From the NCBI GenBank assembly GCA_963575745.1, contig CAUYUJ010014205.1, positions 378,501 to 419,086 of the forward strand: a DNA stretch of 40,586 bases. The letters are read 5' to 3'. A program made the position numbers and the translations under genes. The notes beneath the pieces were generated by a model. That model searched no databases. It saw only the letters and a list, made by a program, of their open reading frames with translations, and was not told the origin of the DNA. Below, piece after piece: positions 1 to 8,525 of this stretch (positions are counted from its first letter, which is position 1; every line of letters starts with the position of its first letter). The stretch is from Prorocentrum cordatum. Its lineage: Eukaryota; Sar; Dinophyceae; Prorocentrales; Prorocentraceae.

Positions 1-40
1 GCACAGCTGGAAGCGATCACTGCGAACCTTCGTCTAGTCA

Positions 41-500
41 CTAGCCAGGGTTGGGAGGATGCCTAGAGGGAGGAAGAGGAAGAGGAAGAGGAGGAGGACA
101 AGTGTAAACCGAAAAAGCATCAGCGATGTTGCAATGGACCTTCACTCCAAGTTCCCTCTTCACAGGTCCTACTAAGCATGTATGTTTATTGCGGGAGATG
201 TTGCATTGAAAAACAGCAATTTGATAATCCCCAACCGTGCCAAAGCACCGTTCTTGGGATTCAACGCCGCGAATCAACGTCGTTGTTGCGTCATGACAAC
301 CTAAGCCGTGCCAGAGCACCATACCTGGGAATTCAACACCGCGAATCAACGTGACAGAGCCACATTTTGAAAAGGGCCCGCGCTCCATCCTTGAAGCTGT
401 TGCAGATTTCAAACTGAACTTCATGATCATAAATGGTGAGGAAGTCTCTGGCGACACTCCCAGGCCGCCCTACTGACACGTCTAGGGGTGCGACAGGGCG
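41..500 (+). repeat. Dispersed repeat family D, copy A
   Basis: Non-coding repeat related to copies at 4045-5060 and 5061-5410. It holds a purine tract (about 65-98), a block with GATGTTGCAATGGACC (about 124-140) matching GATGTTGCAGTACACC near 4131, and a block with CGCCCTACTGACACGTC near 465-481 matching CGCCCTATCGACACGTC near 5020. Inside it, two similar segments (235-280 and 306-352) lie 71 bp apart and share CGCGAATCAACGT. Open frames crossing it are not protein-like. Confidence 0.6.
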
Positions 501-524
501 GAGCTAGCGATATGTAAAAGGGAC

Positions 525-578
525 GGAGGAGCAGCAGCAGCAGCAGGAGCAGAAACAGTAGCAGGAGGAGGAGGAGAA
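525..578 (+). repeat. AGC/AGG microsatellite
   Basis: Purine-biased trinucleotide tract, first (AGC)n then (AGG)n. No gene association is visible. Confidence 0.85.
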
Positions 579-2224
579 TCTGGGCAAGAGAAAGATCGAT
601 TGAGAGAGGCGACTTGCCCGTCATCTTTCGCATACCGGAATCACTGGAAGGCCAGGGGCAAGGATTGGGCATGCCCGTGGAATGGTACTAGCAACGACCC
701 AACGGGCTACCTTCGTTGCGGGTGGTCCAGTGTACAGGCCACAGCCGAAGTTGAGAGGTATTTTTGCTATGATCATCACAGAGCAAGACACTAAGGGCGG
801 AAACGGCTGAACCCAGAGCGGCGCCAGAGGACCGAAGTCGGGCCACTTGTGAGCCAGAAGTGTTGGCCAAATTGCCGGCCTCCCGGGTCGATGAGCTGCC
901 CTATTTTTGGCGAATGCTCTGTGCCTCCAGATTGGTTTCCCGTCCACAGCGGCTCGCAAGGCACATGGCGTGACTTTGGGCCGTGGGGGATGGGGGGAGG
1001 GTCGTCGGCGAAGTTGATGGCGGCGACGACGACGACGACGAAGGCGACGAAGATTACTGCGACGAAGGCGACAACGACGTTGACGACGACGGCCAGGGCT
1101 TGCTGGGGCCGCGCGGGGGCTGCGCGCCGGGGGGCCATCAGGCCGACGTGGTCCCGATGCCTCGCCACGCCCCCCGTGAAGGCGGGCGACCTGGGCCGCT
1201 GGTTTTCGCATCCCTGAGCTTTACCAGACCTCCAACGCTTTGAACAGTGGGCATCCATGGACAGTCTTCGAGCCTGGGGGCCGTCCAAAAAAAAAAATAT
1301 CTCCTGGGAAGTGGTTCAGAGCTCCAGGCAGCCTGCACTGAACAACATGTAGACCTCGTGGGCTTGGGTTCTCAGCTTACTGGCCCATGCCCAGGGGGCC
1401 GTGATCGATTTGTTGGCCTTGGCCCAGGGAGTCGTGATCGACCTCCAGGGAGCCGTGATCGAACGAATGGCGAGGAAGTCTCGAGCGGGACCCCCCTCCT
1501 TGTGGGGCCCCCGCTTGATGCTAGTAACCCGAGGCGGTCATCGGAGTCCGAATGGTTTCGCGATCTGGCCATCGAAGAACACGCCCTTGCCAGCCGAAGC
1601 GGCGACGGCGCCAAGGAAAGTCGACATGCGTGCCCTTGCAAGAGGGGCGGGAGTGGAGGTGGACGGGGGAGAAGAGGCATGAAGACGAGGAGGAGGCAGA
1701 ACACGGGGCGTGAGGAGGGCCTCCGCCAGGGAGAAAAGGAGAAAGGCGATGAGGAGACAGGAAGCGAGCCTCTGCCCTGAGAAGTCCGTCGATGAGGATT
1801 GATTTCGGATTCGCCTGGAACACTCCCATGCGGGGTCCTACCGCCGGAGTAACTTGCAGTGCGGGCAGGCCCAGTCTGCAAAATCAGGGCTGCTGTTTCT
1901 GAGTGTCACGCCCTCCTCGTGTCTGGAGCTCGGGCTGCTTGAGGCTGCCCTCGGAGAAGCCCTGTGTCCTCCTGGGTGCTCACTGTCGGAGGGCACCAAC
2001 TACATAACACCTACACCAATCCTGGCCAGCCGATACGTTGGTGCCCCCCTGCTACACGCGCGTCTGGGCTCACCTGTTGTTCTGCTGGGCCCTGTCCGCG
2101 CGCCCCTCGTCGCCGTGGCCAGGCCTGCGACGCTCCGTCGATGGCCCTAGCGGCCTCTCGGTCACGAAGAATTTGATGGCTCTACTCCCGTCGACGACCT
2201 CTCGAGGCCTCTCGCGGCCTCTCG
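579..2224. other. No supported gene; (GAC)n tract inside
   Basis: Several overlapping open frames exist on both strands, but none has a recognisable domain. The longest owe their length to a (GAC)n-like tract at about 1018-1095 and to high GC. At 1391-1462 the motif CCAGGG..CGTGATCGA occurs three times, spaced 33 and 21 bp apart. I see nothing else I can name. Confidence 0.6.
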
Positions 2225-2455
2225 GCGCACAGTCGACTTGCGAGGCTACAGGGCCCATCTCGATCCGATCGATCCGATCCGATATCGATTCTGGCCGACT
2301 CGATTGGATTTGATTCCGATGCTCCGACGATCCGATGCGTCGCGATGCTTGCACGGGCGAGCGTTGCCGGGCATCCTGGCTCAGCCGATCCTATTTGATT
2401 TCGACTCCGTTCCGATGCCATTACGATTCGATCCGATTTTTTAGTTCGGCGTGGA
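2225..2455. repeat. GATC/CGAT-rich cryptic repeat
   Basis: Dense irregular recurrence of GATCCGAT, CGATTC and GATTTGATT over about 200 bp. The richest stretch is near 2260-2315. It is low-complexity DNA with no protein-like frame. Confidence 0.6.
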
Positions 2456-3235
2456 TTGATCCAGGTCTGTGCGCAGAAGGCATATGTGGTCGCCTTTACA
2501 CCACCGTCGTGGTTGGCCCTGGCATGGCGTGTACGCCCTCGTGGCCGAGGCCAGCAGAATCTGTACACCACGCCAGGGCCTCGCATGGTGAAACAATTCA
2601 ATGTAGGTCACGATGCATCGAGGTCAATCCAGAGGGGCCAAGGTATGTAAATCTGGATGAGCAGCGGAAGATCCAGCGCGAGTCGGCGGACCGCAGAAGT
2701 TGTGAAGCCCTCCAGCGCTTTTTGGGGGGCCTTTCGCTGTGCTTCGTTGGACTTCTGGATGCCCCAAAAAGAGCAGCGAACGCCCAGAAATTTCGTTCCT
2801 CGATCCCCGTCGACTTTTGAAAACCAATGCTCCTGGCTCCATCGTGGCCATCTTTTCATCCCGGATCGATGTTTGACAGTCCCGAGGCCCGAGAAGGGTT
2901 TTCCGAAGCCGACATGTAGGGAAGCACATACATGATCGACAGAGTACGCGGTCGTTCGATTTTCGTTTATTCGCAGGTACGCATTAATTATCTTGACTCT
3001 GCCAGGGAGATATTTGGCCGTCTCCACGTGTTGTTTTTTGCACCAGATTTGAATCCGTTGTTTTAATCCCCCCGGCGATACGGCGAGGGCGCGAATCGTG
3101 ATGTGACCAGGAGGGGGAAGGTAGAGAGGGGGCGGGGCTGGTCCCAGGCGTTATCGCCAAGAATAATATACACATTGGCCCTTACGTGTAAGTATGCTCT
3201 CTTGTGTTCTTATTTAATCGTTTCGCTCATTCCGC
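2456..3235. other. No supported gene
   Basis: Mixed sequence with short open frames only. The single structure I see is an imperfect inverted repeat at 2515-2534 against 2563-2580 (GGCCCTGGC..GTAC against GTAC..GCCAGGGCC). Confidence 0.5.
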
Positions 3236-3360
3236 CGGCCCTGGAGCGCTATTTGGGGCCTCTTGGGGCCGTCTTGGGGGCTTCTTGGGAGCGTCTTGGG
3301 GCTCTATTGGGCTCCCCTGGGGCCTCTTGGGGGCCCCTTGGGGCGGGAGGGGGGGTAGTC
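3236..3360 (-). repeat. CTTGGGG-type minisatellite block
   Basis: Degenerate units such as GGGGCCTCTTGGGG and GCCGTCTTGGG. Read on the other strand these are the CCAAGAGGCCC units that fill 26641-28850 and 34340-37100. The block is short and has no hairpin terminus. Confidence 0.6.
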
Positions 3361-3426
3361 GTTGGCAGCCCCCCCCTCGGAGGCCACGATCCTCGTGAGG
3401 GGTGGCGAAAAATAGCCTCCCCCCTG

Positions 3427-3565
3427 GGGATCGCCCGGGGGTCAGCCGGGGATCGACTGGGGTACTTTTCGTCCGGGGCCCCCCAGAGGCCGCCCCGCGC
3501 GCGCGAACTAGAAATATTGTCCGGAGATCTTAGCACGCCTCTGGCCCGTTGGGCCGGCGAATTTC
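3427..3565 (+). repeat. Dispersed repeat R1, copy 1
   Basis: Shares with 31411-31556, in the same orientation, the ordered landmarks GTACTTTTCGTC, a GGGGC/CCCCAG segment, a CGCGCGCGAACTAGAAATATT-like core (split here as CGCGCGCGAA and CTAGAAATATT), CCGGAGATCT, AGCACGCC and GGGCCGGCGA. It has no open frame of its own. It could be a small non-autonomous element or a fragment of a larger one. Confidence 0.65.
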
Positions 3566-3719
3566 GGGGTTTCAAAATAGTGCTCCCGCTGCAGAGTGGG
3601 CGTCATTTCCGAATCGGCGCTTTGCTCCCGTCGTTCAGGATAGTGCTCTCTCCCCAGCGCGGACCACTTTTCCGGATCCGAGTCCATTTTCATCGTTGTC
3701 GCCCCCACTACATCCCCTC

Positions 3720-3840
3720 ATCCGCCTTCCCCAGGTCCTCCTGCTCCTCCCGATCCTTCTCTTCTCGCTCCTGCTGCTGTTCGTCCTCGTCATCCTCCTC
3801 CTTCCTCATCCTCCTCCTTCTCCCCCTGCTCATCCGCCAC
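3720..3840. repeat. Pyrimidine-rich CTCCT tract
   Basis: Nearly pure pyrimidine on the + strand, with TCCTCC and CTGCTC units. It produces serine/leucine-rich frames that are not credible genes. Confidence 0.75.
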
Positions 3841-4044
3841 CTCCTTCAATGTACGCAGGTCCCTTTTTTTCCGACTGCGCATAGAACGGTGGAGTCCTCG
3901 TTGAAGTTCCAGGTCCGCCATGACACGCGCCGGCGGATGGGGAACAAACACCGCAATGGAAAGGGATGGGTGGGAGGGGTCGGATGTCAGATCTGGCGCG
4001 AGCGCACCTCGCTTGTCCCCCCCCCTCCCTACTCCTGGATGAGG

Positions 4045-5060
4045 AGGAGGGAAACAAGAGAAGGAGGGGAGGAGGAGGAGGAGGAGGAGGAGGAGGAGGA
4101 CCAGAGTGATCCAAAGCCAAGACGCAGCAACGATGTTGCAGTACACCCTCCCGTCCTGGATCACCTCCTCACAAGTCCCTGAAAGTCTTGCTGCTCACTA
4201 CAAGAATCGTCCCCTTGAAAGACCAGCACCCCATGGGCTTGCTATTCAAGCGAGGTCCCCTTTTTGAACAGGAGCTTGCTTGCATCCTTCTAGCAACCAT
4301 GAAGTAATGCGCAAAGGTGTGATCATACAGTTCAACGAGGTCCAACGAGATCCCCGTTTTGAAAAAGGACCGCCCCATGTGTGTTAGTAATGTATCAGTC
4401 TACACGTCTGGTCACGAACGTCGAGGATGTCTCAAGCGATAACCACGCTTTGAAACAGGAAACGCCCTCCACCCGTGCCTCTGCTACATAAGTTCAAATG
4501 TCTGGCTTGCTGGTGCACGGAAGCCTGCACCAGGAGCCCCATCTTGAAAAAGAGCCGTCCTCTACTATCATAACCCTTGCAAGCTTGTAAGACGACTGTG
4601 CGCGACGAGAACAGGCGTGTGCCCCATTTTGAATAGGGGCCGCCTCCCATGTAACCGACGCAAGTTTGTATTGTAAGGCGATTGCGCGCGGCGCTGAGGC
4701 GAGAGCTTCTGTTTGACCACCCTCCGTCCTTGTAGTTGATTTGACATTTGAAGGCGAGTGTGCGCAGCACTAAAGCGAGAGCCCCATGTCCACCCTTCAA
4801 TCCTTGCATGTCTTGAAAGCGTTTAGGACGACTACGCGCTGCGTTAAGGCGACAGTCACCGTTTGAAGACCGCCTGCGCTCCAGACTTGCAACTGCTGCA
4901 AACTTTTAAAACCAATGTGTGAGGCGCCATGGCGAGAGCCCCATTTCGACCCTCACTCCCATCCGCGTAGCAGTCGCAAATATCAAGCTTCAGGATGGTC
5001 TGTGGCGAAACGCCCGACCCGCCCTATCGACACGTCTGGGGGAACGACAGGGAGAAAGTA
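4045..5060 (+). repeat. Dispersed repeat family D, copy B, with ~80-bp tandem units
   Basis: Begins with (GGA)n at about 4068-4100, then the block around 4125-4200 shared with copies A and C. A segment at 4200-4400 pairs with 5190-5400 (CCCATGGGCTTG against CCCTATGGGTTTG, then a TTTTTGAA/TTTTTAAA run). From about 4580 to 4960 a degenerate unit recurs with starts near 4583, 4676, 4754, 4828 and 4910 (74 to 93 bp apart). Its signature is GCG..GCG..AGGCGAGAGCCCC. No protein-like frame spans it. Confidence 0.6.
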
Positions 5061-5410
5061 CCTACAAGAAACACGATGGCGGAAGAAGAGGATCAGAGTA
5101 AGCCTAGGATGCGCCAGCGATGCTTCAATACACCGTCCCGTGCCAAGTCCCCTCCAGAGAAGTCCCTAAAAACGTACCCCCATTACGGTAGGCGCCCCTT
5201 TGAAAGATGAGCGCCCTATGGGTTTGACATTCAGGCGATTGCCCTTTCTTGAAAATGATTGGCATCGTTTTGACAATGAGAAACGCAAGGGATTGGGTCA
5301 TCAAGGCCAGGGAACTGACCAGCGAGAGCCCCTTTTTAAAGAGGAGCCGCTCTCCACCCGTGTAACAGCTCCACGATTTAAACATCTGATCTCACGTCTG
5401 TCAAGAGGAA
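5061..5410 (+). repeat. Dispersed repeat family D, copy C
   Basis: Paralogue of the 4080-4400 part of copy B. It keeps AGAGTAAGCCTAGGATGCG, CAGCGATGCTTCAATACACC, AAGTCCCTAAAA and the CCCTATGGGTTTGACATTCA block in the same order. Confidence 0.6.
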
Positions 5411-5424
5411 ATGGGATGAGGGGG

Positions 5425-5456
5425 GTCGGGAGGAGGAGGAGGAGGAGGAGGAGGAG
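5425..5456 (+). repeat. (GGA)n microsatellite
   Basis: Near-perfect (GGA)n run immediately right of copy C of repeat family D. Confidence 0.9.
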
Positions 5457-6048
5457 CGGGGTAAGGGTGTTTTGTTTTAAGCGTTCGTGTCCAATTCGAT
5501 CGCAATCGTGTTCTCCTAGAAAGTCCTTTGCAAGCCTCTCGCAAGCCCAAGCCTTTCTGGCCCTGGGACATGCAACCGCACGGACTGTACACGAATATTT
5601 GATTAATGACAAGCTGGTATACATTATCGACACATGCATTTAACGATGTTCTGAACACTGCATTAGAGCCTAGACAGGCCGCTGTTCTCGGCGGAACGTC
5701 GCTCCGAGAACGACGGTAGCAAACAGTGAAGGGCCACAAACCCTCACGTAGCCATTATCCACTTGTGGGGGTGGGGGAGTCCTGAAGCCGTGTTGACGTG
5801 CTGAGTGACATTGAAGTCAGGTGCCAAGGGTGGAGGAGAGAGAAAGGCGGAGGACGCCGCCAGCAGAGCTGGCTGCCCCTGGCACCTTGCCAGCCTGAGG
5901 CTGGCGGAGGAGGAGGTGGAAAAGCAGGAGGAACAGGACCTCCCCCTAGCCCTCCCTCCATCTTTCCTTTCTCCCTCCTCCTCCCCTCGTCACCCCTCTC
6001 CACCCCGCATCCCCTTCGGCCTCGTGCAAATCCAGCCTCCAGTCACGA

Positions 6049-6088
<40 letters not shown>

Positions 6089-7429
6089 GGGCTCGGCTCG
6101 GGGTCACACTTCGACCCCTGGACCTGTCCTGGCGTGCGTTCTGACCAGAATTCCACGGGGAATCTGGCCGTGGCGACGAGAGCGTCCCCAGAAGCCCAGA
6201 AAGGCTTCCGGAACCTCGATCCCTTGATCTTTCGATCCTCGAATGTCGTCGCCGCCGTCGCCGTCGTCGCAGTCGGCGGCGGCGGCGGCGGCGCGCAGCA
6301 GCGGCGACGACGAAGGCTTCGACTCGAAATCTGCCCCCGGACCCTCCCAGGGTCCATCCTGGTAAGTTGTTCACCCCGCGTAGATCTCTGACGGCACCTG
6401 GGCCCCGAACGGGGACTCCAGAGGCTGACAAAGGCGGGAAGCTCCTCGGCGTCGTCGGCGGTGACGACGTCGCCGGTGGCGACGGCCGCGCGCCGCAGCG
6501 GCCCCGCGCCCGCGAGGTGCCCGGCTCGGGCCGCGGGCGGCGTGGAGCCGTGCCGCGGGCGGCGTGGGGCGAGGTGCCCGGCGTGGGGCCGTCCCACGGG
6601 CCTCCGTCGCGCGCCGCCGGCGCGCAGGAGGCGGGCTCTGCGGGTGCAAGCGCGCCAGGGCTCCCAGGTGGGGTCGGGCAAGACGGGTCCGGAGGGTCGC
6701 GCCGCATCGCCGACGCATCTGCGAAGCGGCTCGACGTGGAGCCCGAGTTTCTCCACATCGACATCCCCGATGCATCGGTGGTGCATCGACGATGCGGCGC
6801 GATCCTCTGGCCCCATTCTAGTCCGACTCCATTTGGGAGGCTTCTGGCAGTCGCTGTCATCCGCTATGCAAATGGCGACGCTCGTTTTCGGGAGACCACG
6901 GGCCACTGGTGATATATCTAGGCCAGCCAGGCTCCGTGGGAAAGGCTCAATGGTACCCTAGGCACCCTCCGAATTCGGCACTCCTAGTCACATGGCGAGC
7001 CTATGATCGTCACGAGTATTGCCGTTACCGTCGTCGCTCGATCTGCTAAGGTTTTCGAATGTCTTTTCAAGGCCCTCGGCGATTTTCGAGACAAGTTTTG
7101 GAGGCTCTCGTCGCCAGTGCCGTCGCCGTTCGAGGACTCGAGGACACAGATCTCCGACGTCTTGTACAAATCGAGGCGGAGGGGGCGGAGGCGTTTCGCA
7201 ATCTTCTGCGTCCAGGGGATTCAGGGCAGACGGATTATCCCCAGGACGTTGTCGAGATGTCCAGGCACCAGGTTTTGGTATGGGTTTTATCGCGAAGAAT
7301 GATGTGCTGGCTTTCCCAGCGCATACGCACAGGACCGAGGCTCGAGCTCTCGAGAGTGGAGGTTTCGGGATGTGGGTTTTATGCTTAAGGGGGGTCCTCC
7401 TCACTCCGCCTCCAATCTCCGCCTCCTAC
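5457..7429. other. No supported gene; GTC and GCC microsatellites
   Basis: GC-rich sequence with long overlapping frames on both strands, including an uninterrupted minus-strand frame of about 300 codons at 5946-6860. The frames are Arg/Pro/Ala-rich and carry no motif I know. A (GTC)n run lies at about 6056-6088 and a GCC/GTC-rich run at about 6245-6312. Segment 7003-7388 has two competing + strand frames. One is helical in character (around 7059-7250) and could be an exon, but nothing identifies it. Confidence 0.5.
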
Positions 7430-7471
7430 TCCTCCTCCTCCTCCTCCTCCTCCTCCTCCTCCTCCTCCTCC
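7430..7471 (+). repeat. (CTC)n tract at the 5' side of the LINE
   Basis: About 14 CTC triplets, read as polyserine in the ORF1 frame. The LINE ORF1 methionine follows 28 bp later. A matching tract ends the element at 12366. Confidence 0.9.
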
Positions 7472-7498
7472 GCGCTCGAGAACATCGTTTCGCAGCAG

Positions 7499-8368
7499 AT
7501 GGCTGGCATCGCTTTGCAGGTGCAGGGCATATGCCACACCGCCCTTCAAGGCGTCCGCCAGGAGATGGAGGGCACGCTGCAGAAGCTCATGGCGCCGTCC
7601 GAAAGGCGCCTGGACTATATGGAGACCGACTTGCGCAAGTTCCAGAAGGAACAGCAGAGGCAGGAGCGCGAGCAGAAGGACATCCGCAACGAGCTCGAAC
7701 GCATGCAGAAGGTCCTCAACGTGGCGGAAGCACAACTCCCCGCCATCGACGCTGCCAAGCTGGCAGAATGGGACCGCGAGCCCAGCCCATGCGTCTTCAC
7801 TGCAGGATCGGCGACATCTGTCACCGCCTCCGAGGTCAAGCGCTCCATCGCCGAATGGGTCGCAGACGCCAACCTGGACATGTCCGAGATTCACTTCCAT
7901 GGAGAAGCTGCTCCCAACCGCCGACACATCTTCGAAGTGCGCGCTGGCGCAGGCAGCCAGGCCAAGGCCATCCAGCTGGCTGCGGCCCTCCGCCTCCGCG
8001 GTGGTAGATGGAGGCGGTTCCAATGCATCGACACGCAGGGAGCCACCAACCCGCTGTTCGTGGGCCCAGACAAGAGCGCCAAGCAGATTCGGAAGGAGGT
8101 GCAAACAAAACGAATGCAGACCCTGCTTGAGAACGCACACCCCGGGCACACATGGAAATGCATCAGGGCGAAGGGCATCGTCACGATCGACTCGGTACCG
8201 CTGGTCGAGCTCATCCCGCAGGGGCCATCAGAGCCCACGCGACTGCTATGGAATCCGCAAGCGGCCTCCTACAATATCGACGTGGACGCCATTGCCAAGC
8301 AATTCAACGACCTTTTTCGGAGCTTCGAAGTGGACACCTCGAACTGGATCAGCACCTCGTACATCTGA
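7499..8368 (+). CDS. LINE ORF1-like protein with N-terminal coiled coil
   Basis: The frame stays open far upstream, but that part runs through the (CTC)n polyserine tract. I therefore place the start at the first methionine after it (MAGIALQVQG), giving 289 residues. Residues about 15-80 are rich in heptad-spaced Leu/Met with many Glu, Gln, Lys and Arg (for example KEQQRQEREQKDIRNELER), a strong coiled-coil appearance. The middle part has alternating hydrophobic residues and basic patches (LRLRGGRWRRFQ). The C-terminal part contains KSAKQIRKEVQTKRMQ and ends WISTSY. In LINEs an ORF1 protein of this layout binds element RNA and trimerises by its coiled coil. I infer that role from position just upstream of the endonuclease/RT ORF. 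A start further upstream cannot be excluded. This frame is intact, unlike ORF2. Confidence 0.7.
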   Translation: MAGIALQVQGICHTALQGVRQEMEGTLQKLMAPSERRLDYMETDLRKFQKEQQRQEREQKDIRNELERMQKVLNVAEAQLPAIDAAKLAEWDREPSPCVFTAGSATSVTASEVKRSIAEWVADANLDMSEIHFHGEAAPNRRHIFEVRAGAGSQAKAIQLAAALRLRGGRWRRFQCIDTQGATNPLFVGPDKSAKQIRKEVQTKRMQTLLENAHPGHTWKCIRAKGIVTIDSVPLVELIPQGPSEPTRLLWNPQAASYNIDVDAIAKQFNDLFRSFEVDTSNWISTSYI

Positions 8369-8525
8369 GTGCCGATGGCAACCCTGGGAGTTGCAGCGGC
8401 CTGCAGCTCATCTTCCTCCTTCCTCTCCACCCCGACCCGAGGCGCTACCAGGCACAGTACCAGTACCAGGTCTACCACTACATGGTCAAGCTCCTTCCTC
8501 TTCACCTTCACCCCGAACGGCACCG

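Noticed and set aside
5684-5711. Hairpin GTTCTCGG/CCGAGAAC with a 12-base loop
   Set aside because: An isolated 8-bp stem with no further copies seen. Likely chance.
5747-5756. CGTAGCCATT, a ten-base match to part of the spliced leader
   Set aside because: The following bases (ATCCACTTG) do not continue the leader. A ten-base match is expected by chance often enough.
5946-6906. Minus-strand frames of about 290-300 codons
   Set aside because: Arg/Pro/Ala-rich, two frames open at once, driven by GC content and GTC/GCC runs. No motif.
7019-7498. Upstream start for LINE ORF1
   Set aside because: The frame is open but passes through a polyserine (CTC)n tract, and the region before it has competing frames. 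The methionine at 7499 is the more conservative start.
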